Source: Welwitschia mirabilis
Lineage: Eukaryota > Gnetophyta > Gnetopsida > Welwitschiales
DNA length: 64,000 nucleotides
Reading direction: 5' to 3'
NCBI GenBank assembly: GCA_051453625.1
Contig: JBOZIK010000001.1
Span: 297,186,258 to 297,250,257, forward strand
Positions 10,250-22,896 of the stretch are shown in pieces. The notes beneath the pieces were generated by a model that searched no databases, had not been told where the DNA came from, and saw only the letters and a program-made list of their open reading frames with translations. The position numbers were made by a program, and so were the translations under genes. The stretch's first letter is position 1, and each line of letters starts with the position of its first letter.

Positions 10250-12052
10250 TGTCACATCTAGAATTTTAAGGTCCAAAGATTTTCTTAAAATCTAAATTAA
10301 AAAAACTTTATTAGTATAGAATCTATAAGCTAATTTAGTTATTTATATTTGTATTCTAGAAAGTTTTGTGCTTAAAAATTATTCATATTGCATTATCTAT
10401 AAAATTATTTTATTTTAATACTTTATAATTATGATCTTGAATAACAAAGTTAGTGTTTTTAATAGTGGGTAAATTAATGGATTACATTAATATTATTTTT
10501 AAATTATTACACCATCCTTTATTTTTAAATCTGCAACTGATATAGATCTTATGTTATTGAGATGTTGTTATATCAGAGATTATGCTTTTTTTTCTTTTGT
10601 TTTGTAAAGTCTAAAATATTACTTTATAACATTCAAGAATGTTCTTGTAGTGGTGATGATTTCATTTGCTCTTATTGTTAATTCACCTTCTTAGAATTTA
10701 TGCATAACCAAATGTTAATTATGAAAGATTATTTTTTTGCTTTATTATTATAATTAAATGTGANNNNNNNNNNNNNNNNNNNNNNNNNNNNNNNNNNNNN
10801 NNNNNNNNNNNNNNNNNNNNNNNNNNNNNNNNNNNNNNNNNNNNNNNNNNNNNNNNNNNNNNNNNNNNNNNNNNNNNNNNNNNNNNNNNNNNNNNNNNNN
10901 NNNNNNNNNNNNNNNNNNNNNNNNNNNNNNNNNNNNNNNNNNNNNNNNNNNNNNNNNNNNNNNNNNNNNNNNNNNNNNNNNNNNNNNNNNNNNNNNNNNN
11001 NNNNNNNNNNNNNNNNNNNNNNNNNNNNNNNNNNNNNNNNNNNNNNNNNNNNNNNNNNNNNNNNNNNNNNNNNNNNNNNNNNNNNNNNNNNNNNNNNNNN
11101 NNNNNNNNNNNNNNNNNNNNNNNNNNNNNNNNNNNNNNNNNNNNNNNNNNNNNNNNNNNNNNNNNNNNNNNATCATTGGCTCATGATATACCCTTTTGTA
11201 TTCTTGAATCCTATCACTTTACCCACGTTCTCTTATTATAAATAGGGTTCTTCCTCCCTCAAGTCTAGCTTATGTTATGAAAAGACTTTGCCTTTGAATC
11301 TTGAAGCTTAGGAGGTTTAAGAGCTTTGGAAACCTAGAAGATCTTAAGATTCCTCAAATACCATATTGTAATATAGGTATGGTTAAACTCTTTCTTGCTT
11401 CCTTATTGATCCTTTCTTTATATGCATTTCATTAGCATAATTATCATGTTTAGTGACATATCTTAGTTTCTTGAAGTTTTTACTTGTCTTTCTTATCTTA
11501 ACTATTGAAAAATATTTATCTATTTTACCTACCCTTGCCTAAACCATACTGGGAGCTATGAAATTTTCAGAGTTCTCACTCCATAATTCTTGTATTAAAA
11601 AGGTTGTAAAATTGGAGTTTGATTACCAAAAATGATAAAGAAAAGAGGAGATTTTCTTTTTCAGTTTACGTTAAGGAATTATTTGGTAATGAGACTTGTA
11701 TTCATATTGAAAATCACGAATTCCTCTCTATTATAATTATTTTGAAAATACATTAAATGTTGGATTATGTACATCTTTCTTAAGACATAGTTAAAATAAA
11801 ATATGAAGTTTGACTATGCACTTGTTTCAAAAATTTCTTGAGAATTTATCTTGAAATGAAATTTATAGATTTTGGAAAATGTTGAAATTTTAATTATTAT
11901 GATTAAGAGAATACTTTTAATAATTTTATTTATTATGAATAATCATTTTTTTTAAGTTACTTTCTAAATAAGAAACACTTATTACTTCATTGAGAAGAGG
12001 CCATATTAAGTAAAGTAACATTTTTTGGTTGTAAAAAATGTTGGGTGTTACA
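10250..12052 (+). mobile_element. Gypsy-type LTR with TGTCACA/TGTTACA ends
   Basis: The inferred LTR starts with TGTCACATCTAGAATTTTAAG at 10250 and ends with TTGGGTGTTACA at 12052. It carries a TATA box at 11237 and is followed by a tRNA-iMet-type primer site. The last 110 bases match, in reverse orientation, 39213-39330, so the family occurs at least twice in the window. A 408-bp N run (10764-11171) hides part of U3. No partner LTR or coding body was found downstream, so this may be a solo LTR or a deleted element. Confidence 0.65.
11237..11245 (+). promoter_or_regulatory. TATA box in gypsy-type LTR
   Basis: TATAAATAG is followed by GGTTCTTCCTCCC, a typical LTR core promoter and start region. 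The reverse-oriented family copy has the same TATAAATAG box at 44401-44409, followed by GACC. Confidence 0.55.
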
Positions 12053-12100
12053 TATTTAAAAGTAATATTTTTTGATCTTAAAAGAGTGGGAGTTAAATTT

Positions 12101-12115
12101 TGGTATCAAAGAATC
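12101..12115 (+). other. Primer-binding site, tRNA-iMet type
   Basis: TGGTATCAAAGAATC begins like the tRNA-iMet complement (TGGTATCAGAGC), with one G-to-A change inside the match. It lies 49 bases after the inferred LTR end, farther than usual. The reverse-oriented family copy shows a similar site at a comparable distance, so the spacing seems to belong to the family. Confidence 0.55.
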
Positions 12116-12284
12116 AAGTTTGAAGATTTTCATCTTTAGAAATTTTAGGTACTAGAGATACACTTTATTGTTATTAAAGTGGTTAGGAAAGATGACACAA
12201 GATATTATAAAAATAATAACACATAAGTATGCTATTATTTACTAAACCATACAATGTCCTAATTTTAATAGAATTATAGTTTTT

Positions 12285-12720
12285 TTATGGCACTTTTATT
12301 TGTTACTATAAGGGTGGCCAAGTTGAAAACTTTTAGACTAACAGTGGCAATGATAGTTACTGATGTTAAATAATACAAATTATGACAACCCTATTATGAT
12401 GATATGATTTGCACTATAAGACTAGTTAAAAAAGCAACTTGTAGAGTAACAATAACAATTGTAAATAGTAATATAATGCCATTTATTAAATCATGTAACA
12501 TCTTGTATCTAAACCATATAATTATACTATTTATTGCTACAAGAATGGCCATGTTGGAAACTTTTATACTAATAAAGGCCATGGTAGATAGTGATGTTAA
12601 ATAGTACTAATTATGATATAACTATTATGATGATATGATTTTCACTATAAAGCTAATTAGAAAAGAAACTTATAGAGCAACAACAACACTTGTAAATAGT
12701 GATGTAATTTTATAAAAAAA
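12285..12720 (+). repeat. 231-bp tandem duplication
   Basis: Two diverged copies lie head to tail: about 12292-12480 and 12523-12711. Shared landmarks such as GATGATATGATTT fall at 12398 and 12629, giving a 231-bp period. The copies share the order GGCCA, TTGGAAAC-like, TGATGTTAAATA and GTAAATAGTRATRTAAT. The two short reading frames at 12394-12604 arise from this repeat and show no domain. Confidence 0.65.
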
Positions 12721-15246
12721 TGATACATAAATTTAATACCATTTATTAAACCATGTAATACCATGTAATACCATTTATTAAGACATGATTATTTAATAAA
12801 AATATTTTCATTCTTTAGTTTATAACATTTTCTAATGAAAATGTAGATTTCTTTGGATTGCATTTAGCATAAGGTCACTTTTAATAAAAGATTGCTAGAT
12901 CTTTCATTGGATGATCACCATGAGATATTAAAGGTTTTATCTTCTTCTAAATCAAGCATGTTTAGTCATGATTATAATTATTTGTAATTTTTAGATTGAT
13001 AAATGAAAACTATATAAATGATAATTCATTAAGTGTTGTAGTGAAGGTTTTTTTGAATGTCAAGTTGATCATCCTTCCAAAACTATTCCTTCAAAATTTG
13101 CAAAATGTTAAGGCAGTAGAGCTATTATCACTCTTACTAGATTATTTAAATCCTCTATCTTCCTAGGTTTTAGTTTATTCAATTTTGTAGATAGTATGAT
13201 CTGAGGGATCTTTCAATTATTATAGAATTACATTTTTATTTATTTTAAAAGAACTATGATATTATTGACAAGACATATGATTTGGTAATTATATAACTAT
13301 TATATTTTTTATTTCATATCTAACATTCTATAAATGTAGTTCATCCCATAATGTTTGATGTGAAATAATGGCTATCTATTAATATTTTAATTATTTTTAT
13401 TTAAGCATTAACTTTTCTATTGTTTAGATTTTTATAATAAACTTATTTTAATATTGTTACAAGATTATTTTACAAATTTTATAAATATTTGTTATTCTTG
13501 TAATGTGTAATGCTTATTTCTAAAAAATTAAATGTGCTTTATGAAATCCTTCACATGATTAATTTATTTAATATTTATTAGAAATTTCACCTCATAAGAA
13601 ATTAATTTTTCATTTTTGTCTTTTAATAAAATGATTTATTTGATAGTACTTATATTTGAACTCATTCATATTTATAACTCTTTAAGTAACTTTGGATATA
13701 GAACCTCTAGAAGTGACGAAAAATCAGTGAGCTACTAAACTTCATGAATTAGATTATATTTTAAATAATGCATACAAGAACATAAAAATTAATATGAAAA
13801 GGATTAAGAAATTACATAATTAGGACATAGAACTAATTGTACTTTATAATTCAAGCTTGTATATATTTCTAGACAAACCAGTTTCTAAGTGAAAAATTTC
13901 TTATCTAGTAAAACATGTGCCACCAAATGGTGATTTTATCATTGAAAACCATAAAAAAATCAATAAGTATTCAAAGGTAATGGATATCATCTTAAGAATT
14001 TTCATCTAACCCTTCCATCTACCTATGAGTTCATAAGATTTAACAACCTTGATTACTAGTTTTTAATATGTAACCTAATAATAAGTAATCTTTCTATCAT
14101 CCCAAGTACTAGTTTAGATTAGGTACGCTTATGATCTTTAAGAGAAAGTAATTCTTATTTTGAGTTATATTATTAAACTTGCATTCACTTGAGGCCTTTA
14201 ATTTAGAAGAAATATTACTTAAAAAGGTGGGATCTACCTTCAAGATATACTCTTTATTTTTCAAGTATTCATCAAGATAAGATTTTTTTCTAATTAGGAT
14301 AATAAGTTGATTTTATATATATATGTATATGAGAAGTAGACTCAAAAGAAAAAAATATATTTCTTCTCTAAATGTTTATTCTATCTTCAATTAATATCAC
14401 TAGGTTTAGTTAACTACATCAGAGCTAAAAACACTTACTAGCAATATACCTTTAACAATCTATTTATGGCATGTTTAAGTACATTAAGGATATAGAAGCT
14501 CATTAGTAATGTAGTATTAATTTCTTCACAAAAAACATGCTTAACTTTATTGAAATAAAAATTACTTAACACTAAATGCTTACTAAGATCAAATACTCAA
14601 AACCAAGTTACTCATAATTATAGAAAGAAAAGTGGAATGAAACATTAAGATAAGAATTAAAGATCTTTTGTTCTTTCTTTTCTTTAATAGTTTTACTTGC
14701 GACTTGCTTACTAACTCTCAGATTTTATAATTTTACTTAGTTGATACTTTACTTGAATGACATTTTGATCCATAAAATAAAGTTAAAAATACAAAAATTT
14801 CAATAAAAAAAGCCTTTATCTTAGGCGAGCTATATTCTCTATGCCTAGGTTGCATTATTGAGTTTCATTTCATATTCATTCACATATCCTTTTTTATTTC
14901 ATGTACATTTCATTTATTACCATTTTCCATTTGTCCATTTTGATATTACCCCTACTCTATAAGAAATAGATATTATGAGGCATGCTTATTTTCATCATGA
15001 ACTCATCGTGTACTTCATGTTCATCCTAGGAAAACAAGCTTAAACTATTAATAGTCTGAGAGAGTTACCTTTCATTACATAGTCTTTGTTTGCATTATTG
15101 CATAGGTTGCATTACTTTCAGTTTTTCTTTTGAAATAAAATAACATGTAATTAAAAGATTTTTCTTTAATGATAGCATGACTTATTTCCAAATTTTTCTT
15201 TTAATTCTTATTTCTGAGAAATTTTGAGGATGAAGATTAACAATAG
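12721..15246. other. Unassigned AT-rich DNA
   Basis: I see no gene, no conserved retroelement domain and no long reading frame. The part at 14820-15140 is rich in CATTTCATAT and GCATTATTGCAT motifs, which resemble the untranslated 3' region of Tat-type gypsy elements. This resemblance is weak. Confidence 0.4.
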
Positions 15247-15700
15247 TTAGGGGGTATGTTATCCACATTTTTAAGAAAATTATTTATTTTAGTACCTTGT
15301 TTTTTAAAATTTTGACCAAAATGTTTTTCAAAATATTTAAATACTTTTTCTTAGAATTTTTCTATGTTACTCATCTTTTATCATGCTTTTGCTAAGGATC
15401 TAGCAAAAGTGTCATTAGAGGATGAGATAACATGTAAAAATTAACATTTAAATCAATTATTTCAACCTAATTTACATTAGGAAAGACATTGAATTAATCA
15501 TTTTATCATAATATTATGTCTTTTATAAGTTTTAATGTTAATTATGAAGTTATGCACTTTTTTAGATACTTAACTATATATGGGAGCATGATGCCAAAGA
15601 TGAAGGTACCGATAGCACATCCTTGATAATTACATTCCTATGCTTGAACTATGAAGGCTCTCAACCACATGAATAGTTTAATATACTTATCAATGTCTAA
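15247..15700 (+). mobile_element. Polypurine tract and LTR start, plus-strand gypsy element
   Basis: TTAGGGGGTA (15247-15256) followed by TGTTATCC (15257) looks like a polypurine tract and LTR start. The following 440 bases up to 15700 would be U3. At 15701 they are interrupted by a complete minus-strand LTR element. After that element (from 24718) LTR-like sequence continues to a TATA box and to a primer site at 27541. I infer that 15257-15700 and 24718-about 27540 were one LTR. Its preceding PPT would make it a 3' LTR, while the following PBS suggests a 5' LTR, so a tandem or recombinant arrangement is possible. Confidence 0.4.
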
Positions 15701-17019
15701 TGATCATAGCTTTATAGTGATCCATATTTAAAACTAAGTTTGTAGTTAGATATTATTCTTTCATAGTGATATATGTGATAAGTTTAATTAAAAGTTATAA
15801 GATTAATTTTACTTGTGATGAAAAATTAAAATAAAAAGAAAATATAAAGTTGAGAGAAAATGCTATCCTTAGTCGATGTCATGTGGGAAAAAAGATTCTC
15901 CAAGGGTCTAATCAATTTGTCCTTCACTCCACCTTCCTCCAATGATTTCTATATCCTAAAATTTGATGATTAAGTAAGATACATCTAAAAATTTTCAATG
16001 CCAAATGATTTGTATAATAAGAATAAAAGGATGAAATGTACTTAATAATTAGTCCTACTTAAATATTGCTAATGTCAAATTAATGTTCAATAATAATGAA
16101 AATGTTTAAACTAGTTCTAGAAATGGTCCTATCTAAATATTTCTAATTCGAAATTAATGTAAAATAATAATGAAAGAGTTCAAATCAATTATTTTACTAT
16201 AACCCAAATAAATTATACATTACATTAATTAAAGAAAGTAGAAAATAAGAACTCCTCAACTAGGATTAGATCATTCCACCCCAAGAAAGGGTATCAAAGT
16301 TCCATAACATCCAAGGCTCTAATTCTTTCCCATGTTAAGCTAACCAAAAGATGTTTAAAAAGGGTACTTAAGGCTCTTTTATAAATAAGGAAAGCTTTAG
16401 GAACCTATGTCATGATTATGTTAGATGGTAGTTACATGAGAGAGGTTACTTAAGAATTGTTACTTAAAGAGGAAGTTATAAACATTTGGAATGTAGCCAT
16501 AAGGAAATATTCTATCTTTATATGCAAACATAGTAATGACATATCTTATGAATGCTAATAAATTTATAAATAAATTCCATATCACGTGTCTTCCACATGA
16601 TCATCCTCATTACACCACATGTCATTGCAATGTATCATTTTGTACTTCCATTATGTATCATTAGGTTTGGAGATTTATTCAAATTAATTTTCACTTGGCT
16701 CATACATTAATTATGATGAAATTACACAATTAATGCAAAAACATAAGAGTAGACATGTTTTATCTTATAAGGCTAGTAACATTGATAGTCCTAGTAAGTA
16801 GTTCCAGCATTATTTGCTAGAATTGTTTAAGATTTTGCATAGTTCTTTAAAAACTAGCAACAAACTTGCTAATGTTAGGAAAAATTTTATATATTCATGA
16901 AAACATGATCAAAAGGATAAAATATATCATTTTTTAATAAATTAATAAATTAAATATCTTTCCCTTTACTAAATTAATAAATAATACTTACTTAAAATGT
17001 CAATTTTGACATGTCAACA
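15701..17019 (-). mobile_element. 3' LTR of the 15.7-24.7 kb element
   Basis: On the minus strand it begins TGTTGACATGTC and ends CTATGATCA. It shares long blocks with 22897-24717: the TGATCATAG edge, CCAATGATTTC-like, TAATAATGAAAG, and the AACAAACTTGCTA-to-AAAACATGAT block near 16860-16910 versus 24550-24605. A TATA-like box (CTTTTATA complement, 16376-16383) lies inside. Confidence 0.8.
16376..16383 (-). promoter_or_regulatory. TATA-like box in 3' LTR
   Basis: The minus strand reads TTTATAAAAGAGCC. It is the only TATA-like sequence in a suitable LTR position; the equivalent site in the other LTR (near 23580) has decayed. Confidence 0.4.
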
Positions 17020-17031
17020 CACCCCCTAAAC
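17020..17031 (-). other. Polypurine tract
   Basis: The minus strand reads GTTTAGGGGGTG directly before the LTR start TGTTGACATG. Position and composition are those of the plus-strand primer tract of Athila/Tat-type elements. Confidence 0.7.
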
Positions 17032-20000
17032 AGACTTCTGCTAGGATCTTAATAAAAGTAAGTAAAGACATCATTAACATAGAAAAATTAAGTAAGTAAA
17101 AATTTTCAAGTATAAAAAAGAATTATTTTCAAAAACATTTTGATCAATTTTCAATGAATAAGGCATTGAACTTGTAAAATTCAGTAAAAATGAATGCGTT
17201 ATCTCCTAATCAAAATTAAAATTTATTCTTAAAGTTATAAAAGATTAAAAAATTGAATAAAAATTTGTAAAAAAAGTTTTAAAACATTAAAAATATTTTT
17301 ATATTACATACTTTGCATATAAGACTAGCAAATAATTTTTGATGCAAGTGTTTTTAAGAAAAATGAAAATGCAAACACTTAATATATTATGCAAAAATAG
17401 TACATTACACTTTAAAAGCATTGAAAAAAATTAACTAAGTCATTCTAAAATTCAATTATAATCAAATGGTATCCTATGAAAAACTAAGCATTCTAAATTT
17501 TTATTTATCTCCTTTTGTATTTGTGATATTTTCTTCATCTTTCCTTCTAATTTTACAATTCAATTTTTGTATTTGTAGGGTACATGCTTTAAGAAAGTCT
17601 TACTAGATGAGGAAGAAGTGGATGGAGGAGGTAGAGTGTAGGAAGAAAAAGGAGGTGGATGATTGAATCTTTAATAGGATTCTTGCCTTTACGTAAAGTT
17701 GTTTGAGGCACATATGGAGTGATATAAGGAGGAATAGAGCAGATACAAGAAGGGTCATGATGGATTTTGTCTTATACTTGCTATGATTATTTCTTTTCTT
17801 CTTACTAATATTATTCCTATTATTTCCCTATGATCCAATCTACATTTTAGTAGTTTTGAANNNNNNNNNNNNNNNNNNNNNNNNNNNNNNNNNNNNNNNN
17901 NNNNNNNNNNNNNNNNNNNNNNNNNNNNNNNNNNNNNNNNNNNNNNNNNNNNNNNNNNNNNNNNNNNNNNNNNNNNNNNNNNNNNNNNNNNNNNNNNNNN
18001 NNNNNNNNNNNNNNNNNNNNNNNNNNNNNNNNNNNNNNNNNNNNNNNNNNNNNNNNNNNNNNNNNNNNNNNNNNNNNNNNNNNNNNNNNNNNNNNNNNNN
18101 NNNNNNNNNNNNNNNNNNNNNNNNNNNNNNNNNNNNNNNNNNNNNNNNNNNNNNNNNTCTACATTTTAGCAATTTTGAACTTGGGTAATTTTTTGAGTTA
18201 TGATGATTTCTATGTAGGCTTGCTTCTAACCTTTACAATCTAAACTTTGATAGAGGGTAGCGCATAGGATATCAAACGTAAGGTAAGTAGATAAAGATTA
18301 ATTTTATAGCCTATATGGTTATTAACTATCCTAAACAGAAACTTAGCTATATTAGAGGATTTATTATCATAGATGATTCTTATAAGATATAAATAACTAA
18401 CATAAGCATCTGTAACATGGGAGGTAGATAATACATTTTGAATGATAAATCTAAATAGCACAAGCTAATTCTTATATAAAAAAATATAAGGTAAATTACC
18501 TTCTCTCTCTAGAAAATATTCTACATTTAAAGCTTGGTAATAGTACCATAAAATGTTTACTAAGAGATAGAAAAGATCATTAGAGTGATCTAATCATAAA
18601 ACTACCTCAAAGTCACTTTATGAAATAGTAAATAAAGTGTAATTTATGTGAGAATGAATTATTTAGGAATCCTCAAGAATTCTTATAGAGCACTAGCACT
18701 TATTTGGAATAGTAGAATGTACTTTCTTCATTTAGTAGTTAATTCCACACATGTGTCTTTATTAGAGTAAGATAAAATGGGGCATACAAGTGTAGAAACT
18801 AGCTAAAAATACCTTTATCAATGAAGGAATCTTATCTTCCACTCATGATCTCTAAAAGTCAATAAAAAAAAAATAAAAAATAGAAAAAAATTTGATGATA
18901 GAGTTGAGATAAAAAAATGGAGAAGAAAGATTAATATGACATGAAAATATGATTTAAGAAGAAAATATAATGGAAGATTCAAAATAATGTAGAAACTATC
19001 AAAATTGCAACACACCATACAAGTGCAAAGAGGAAAGAAACATAAACATGATGAGCACACAAGAGTTGGATGCAAAAGAGTAAGATATGATAGCATCATT
19101 AGTCAGCACTAATAATAGCACTAATGATTCTATGATGAAGCAAAAGAACAATGGGGATTAAGAAAGGCATGGACATGTTAGTAAAATGATGTTGCAGGAC
19201 AATGAAAAAGGAAGGGAAGAAGGGAGTTTTTATAGATGTAAGAAGAAACCATGGTCATTAAATTATTTGAATAATTTAATGGCAAAGATGAATTACGCAA
19301 AAATTGAGGTAAGGATTAACAACAAAGGCATGATTTTATTTATAAGAGGTGTTTTTCTCTTAAGAAATCAAGGTTAAAATTACATTTTTAGATTTAAAAA
19401 ACATAAAATTTAGTATAAAAGACATACTCCACACATGCATGTATTCCAGAAGACTAATTACATAGATTGATGGCTATTTTTATTATAATTTTTCAAATTA
19501 TATTCTAATTTAAAAATGTGTCACATATCATAAAAACATGATATTCTCTAAGTAAACTTGCAAGCAGTCACAAATTAGTTAAGGAAATTTTTCATTACAT
19601 AGGTTAAACAAATTAAACACAAAATAATCTCCTAATTTCAAATCTTTTATTTTGATTTACCTTTTTCCATAATCACGCCTTGCTTCTTACTTCAAGCATT
19701 CTTAATTTAATTATGCATTTAGTATTATGCCATCTCCTTTTCATGAAGTTAAGCATGTTGATAAATGAAGGAGTCAGGTCTATATTGTTAGCAAGCATTT
19801 ATAACCCCAATGTAGTTGAACATGTTATAAATTAAATCATTAGAACTACATTATCAGTGAGCATCCATAGCCTTGATATAGTTAATTAAAGTTAATTGTT
19901 AATAATTAATAAATAATTTACTTTTAGAGAGGAGATATTTTTATTTTCTCTTAATTATTCTTTTCATTTTCAATATAGTTTGATGCATATCAAGGGATCA

Positions 20001-22873
20001 TTAGTTCATTAACCTAATCATGATAATTCTTATATGCATAAAATTCTTTGAGAAATAATTAACTTAATATAAAAGCGATTCCACCTTAATTCAATCATAT
20101 TTTTTAATCAAAAATCTTAATGTGAAGCTAAACCTTAACAAGTTAACTTAAAAATCAGTAAAGACCTTACTTGAAAAACTATAGGTAAACTTAAATTATA
20201 ACTAGTTGAAAATGATAAAGTAATCACTTATTAAAAATTTATTCAATTAAGGGTCATCAAATAGGATCATATAATCAAAAGCATTTGTGTATGAATGAAA
20301 GGACAGGGTGATTAGTGAAGTTCATTAGATGGAATAATGAAAATGGAAGGGATGGAAAATTGGATTTTAAGTAAGGATGATTTATTTGATGGAGTAAGTG
20401 TATTTAGAATTTTCTATCTAAAAATGTTTAAGTCTATGATTACACAAGTGAAAGTGCTTAGACAGTTTGAGGTGTGAAAGGACATCAAGCAAAACTTTTT
20501 AAACATTTTTAATTTTTAAATCAAAATTTATTTTAAAAAAACTTAAGAGAAAAATATAATTTAAAATAATATAAAGAAACTATAAATTTCTCAAGGATTT
20601 TCCAAAGGTAGTGCATGTAAAATTTAGATAATGAATCAAAATTATACAAATATCCAACATTATCATTTATAGTAAAATTTATTCATTCAAAATCAATAAT
20701 TTTTTAAACCTTAGTTTATTCCTGTTTACTCAACAACTTATGAAAGACATTATTATGGGATAAAGACAAAGATGAAGTGGAAAACCTTGGAGATGAAAGA
20801 TCATTAAGAAAAGTATTAGAGGATGTTTCTAAAGTTTTAAAGGATTTGTCTTCATCATCAAGGTTTAGGTCTTACTCAAAATATGATAATGACATAATTG
20901 GTTTAAGAAGTTATTCAAAAAAATATTATTCAAAGAATGGATCATAAAATACTCTTGATTAATGTTCTTCTCTTTATTAACACTTTTAAAGAATTCTTCT
21001 TCAATAGGTTATGCAGGCAACAAAGGTTGAGGTTCAAATTCGGGTTCATTTTCAAGATTATCTACTTTATTAATGTTGCTTATTGATTCATCCTCTATTT
21101 TATAATATTATAATTCTTATTCTTTTTCAAATGTATTCTTACTAACTACAAATTAATCATCATTAGATGTATTTAATCCTACTCCAAAGAATGATCTAGA
21201 TGCAGCTAGTTATTCACTCTTTAAGGCACATCTAAACTCAAGGCCCTCTTAGATATTCTTATTAGTTTTGTTGTGGAATTCTTAAAGGTATTCTTATTTT
21301 TTTATTGGTTAAGAATCTTAAGTATTTGATCAATAGTTTTATCAATTTCTTAAAAAAATTTCTTAAGAGTTTTAGCAATTTACTTAGTGGATTATTCAAA
21401 AGATTGTAACTAAAGTTGAAGTGTATTCAAAGAAGTTTCGGTTATATAATTTAAAAATCCCTAAAAGGTATCCTCAAAAAAAGGGAAGATAATTTATTGG
21501 GTCTACGAAGATGACATGTTTTGATCAAGAAACAAAGAATATGAAAAGTAAGATGAAGGGTATGTGTCAAAGAACAATAAATATAAATACAAGGGTAAAG
21601 GTTAAGAATCAAAAGATGATAAATATGAGGTTAAAACATATAGATTGTTAGATGCAATGGCAAGCATGTGATCAAAATCCTATGGATTAATATATTGATT
21701 TTAAATTTCATCATNNNNNNNNNNNNNNNNNNNNNNNNNNNNNNNNNNNNNNNNNNNNNNNNNNNNNNNNNNNNNNNNNNNNNNNNNNNNNNNNNNNNNN
21801 NNNNNNNNNNNNNNAATAAATATAAATACAAGGATACAGGTTAAGAATCAAAAGATGATGAATATGAGGTTAAAGCATATAGATTGTTAGATGTAATGGC
21901 AGGCATGCGATAAAAATCTTATGGATTAATATATTGATTTTGAATTTCATCATTAGAAGGAGATTGGTTTAGGTATGGATGGGGTTGAGGATACTCTTCA
22001 AAGACTTATCTAGATTGATAGAATGTCCTATAGTTCAAATGGGTTGATGATAGTTCTAAACACTATAGAGATGGACAAGTTAAAGATAAAAAGGGGTTTG
22101 AAATGGATTAAAAGCCCAAATAATTGACAACATATTAAAAAATGGGTTATAGTTTGGGATAAAAGTTTATAATTTCTAGATTTTTTTCTAGTCTTAAAGT
22201 AATCTTATAAATCAAAAAGTCATAAAAAGGTTACATAAGGTCTATGTTTAAGGTTCATGGCTTCTAAAGTAGAAAATTAAGTGGCACTATTAGGGAAGGT
22301 AGTAATTCCACTTTTTTTGAAAAAAAGTCTTAAAATAAAATAGAGGTTGATATTAGTATAGAACAAAAGAGTATGGATTATAAGGTCTAAGAAATTTTTA
22401 ATAAAAACTCAAAATGACTATAACAAAAATTTTTCCAACTTAGGAATTATTAAAATTCTAATAGAAGATAAAATTGATTAAAAAAATTATATATTTTTAT
22501 AAAAACTAATATGCACAAAATACATTATTAGAGTTTGATTTAGCTTTGACTCATGATCTTAGATTTTGCTTGAACCTATAGGAAAGTCTTAGATCTGTAA
22601 CATGAAAATATTAGGTATAAAAATGAATTTGAAATATTAGATTAAAAAGAAAAGTTAATAATTTGAAATATTTTAAGTTTTATTATAAATGGTCTAGTCC
22701 TTACTACTAGAAGAAAAGGAAAAAGAAAACAACACTTAAAACAAGGATAAAAGGATCAGTTTGGATATCACTAGAAAGAGGACTAGTACACATCACTAGA
22801 ACAATAAAAAACAACTAAAACAATTACAAGAATAAAATCATGTGATCTTGTAAAAAATTACCATACCAATATA
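17032..22873 (-). pseudogene. Internal region of LTR element, possible gag remnants
   Basis: I recognise no RT, integrase or protease. On the minus strand, 21480-22090 translates to a Pro/Ser/Tyr/Asn-rich stretch (for example QPHPYLNQSPSNDEIQNQY near 21930-21990) followed by a coiled stretch near 21260-21450. Bases 20980-21060 give an acidic segment (ENEPEFEPQPLLPA). Another PPPFSS/TLPPPSTSSSSS stretch lies near 17600-17680. These may be gag C-terminal or linker remnants. N runs at 17861-18157 and 21715-21814 are flanked by 22-bp and about 140-bp direct copies. A TATA-like box on the minus strand near 19230 suggests another, unresolved LTR fragment. Confidence 0.35.
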
Positions 22874-22891
22874 TCCTCAGTAACAACACCA
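22874..22891 (-). other. Primer-binding site, tRNA-Asp type
   Basis: The minus strand reads TGGTGTTGTTACTGAGGA. Against the tRNA-Asp complement TGGCGCCGTTGCCGGGGA it differs at six of 18 positions, all C-to-T or G-to-A. It begins 5 bases from the LTR edge at 22897. Confidence 0.8.
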
Positions 22892-22896
22892 AAATC

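Noticed and set aside
12394-12604. Two overlapping short frames on opposite strands
   Set aside because: Both arise from the 231-bp tandem duplication and have no conserved motif.
18818-19099. 93-codon hydrophobic frame on the minus strand (LFFIFFLLTF-like)
   Set aside because: The opposite strand is A- and GAA-rich, so the frame is a composition artefact with no domain and no membrane-protein context.
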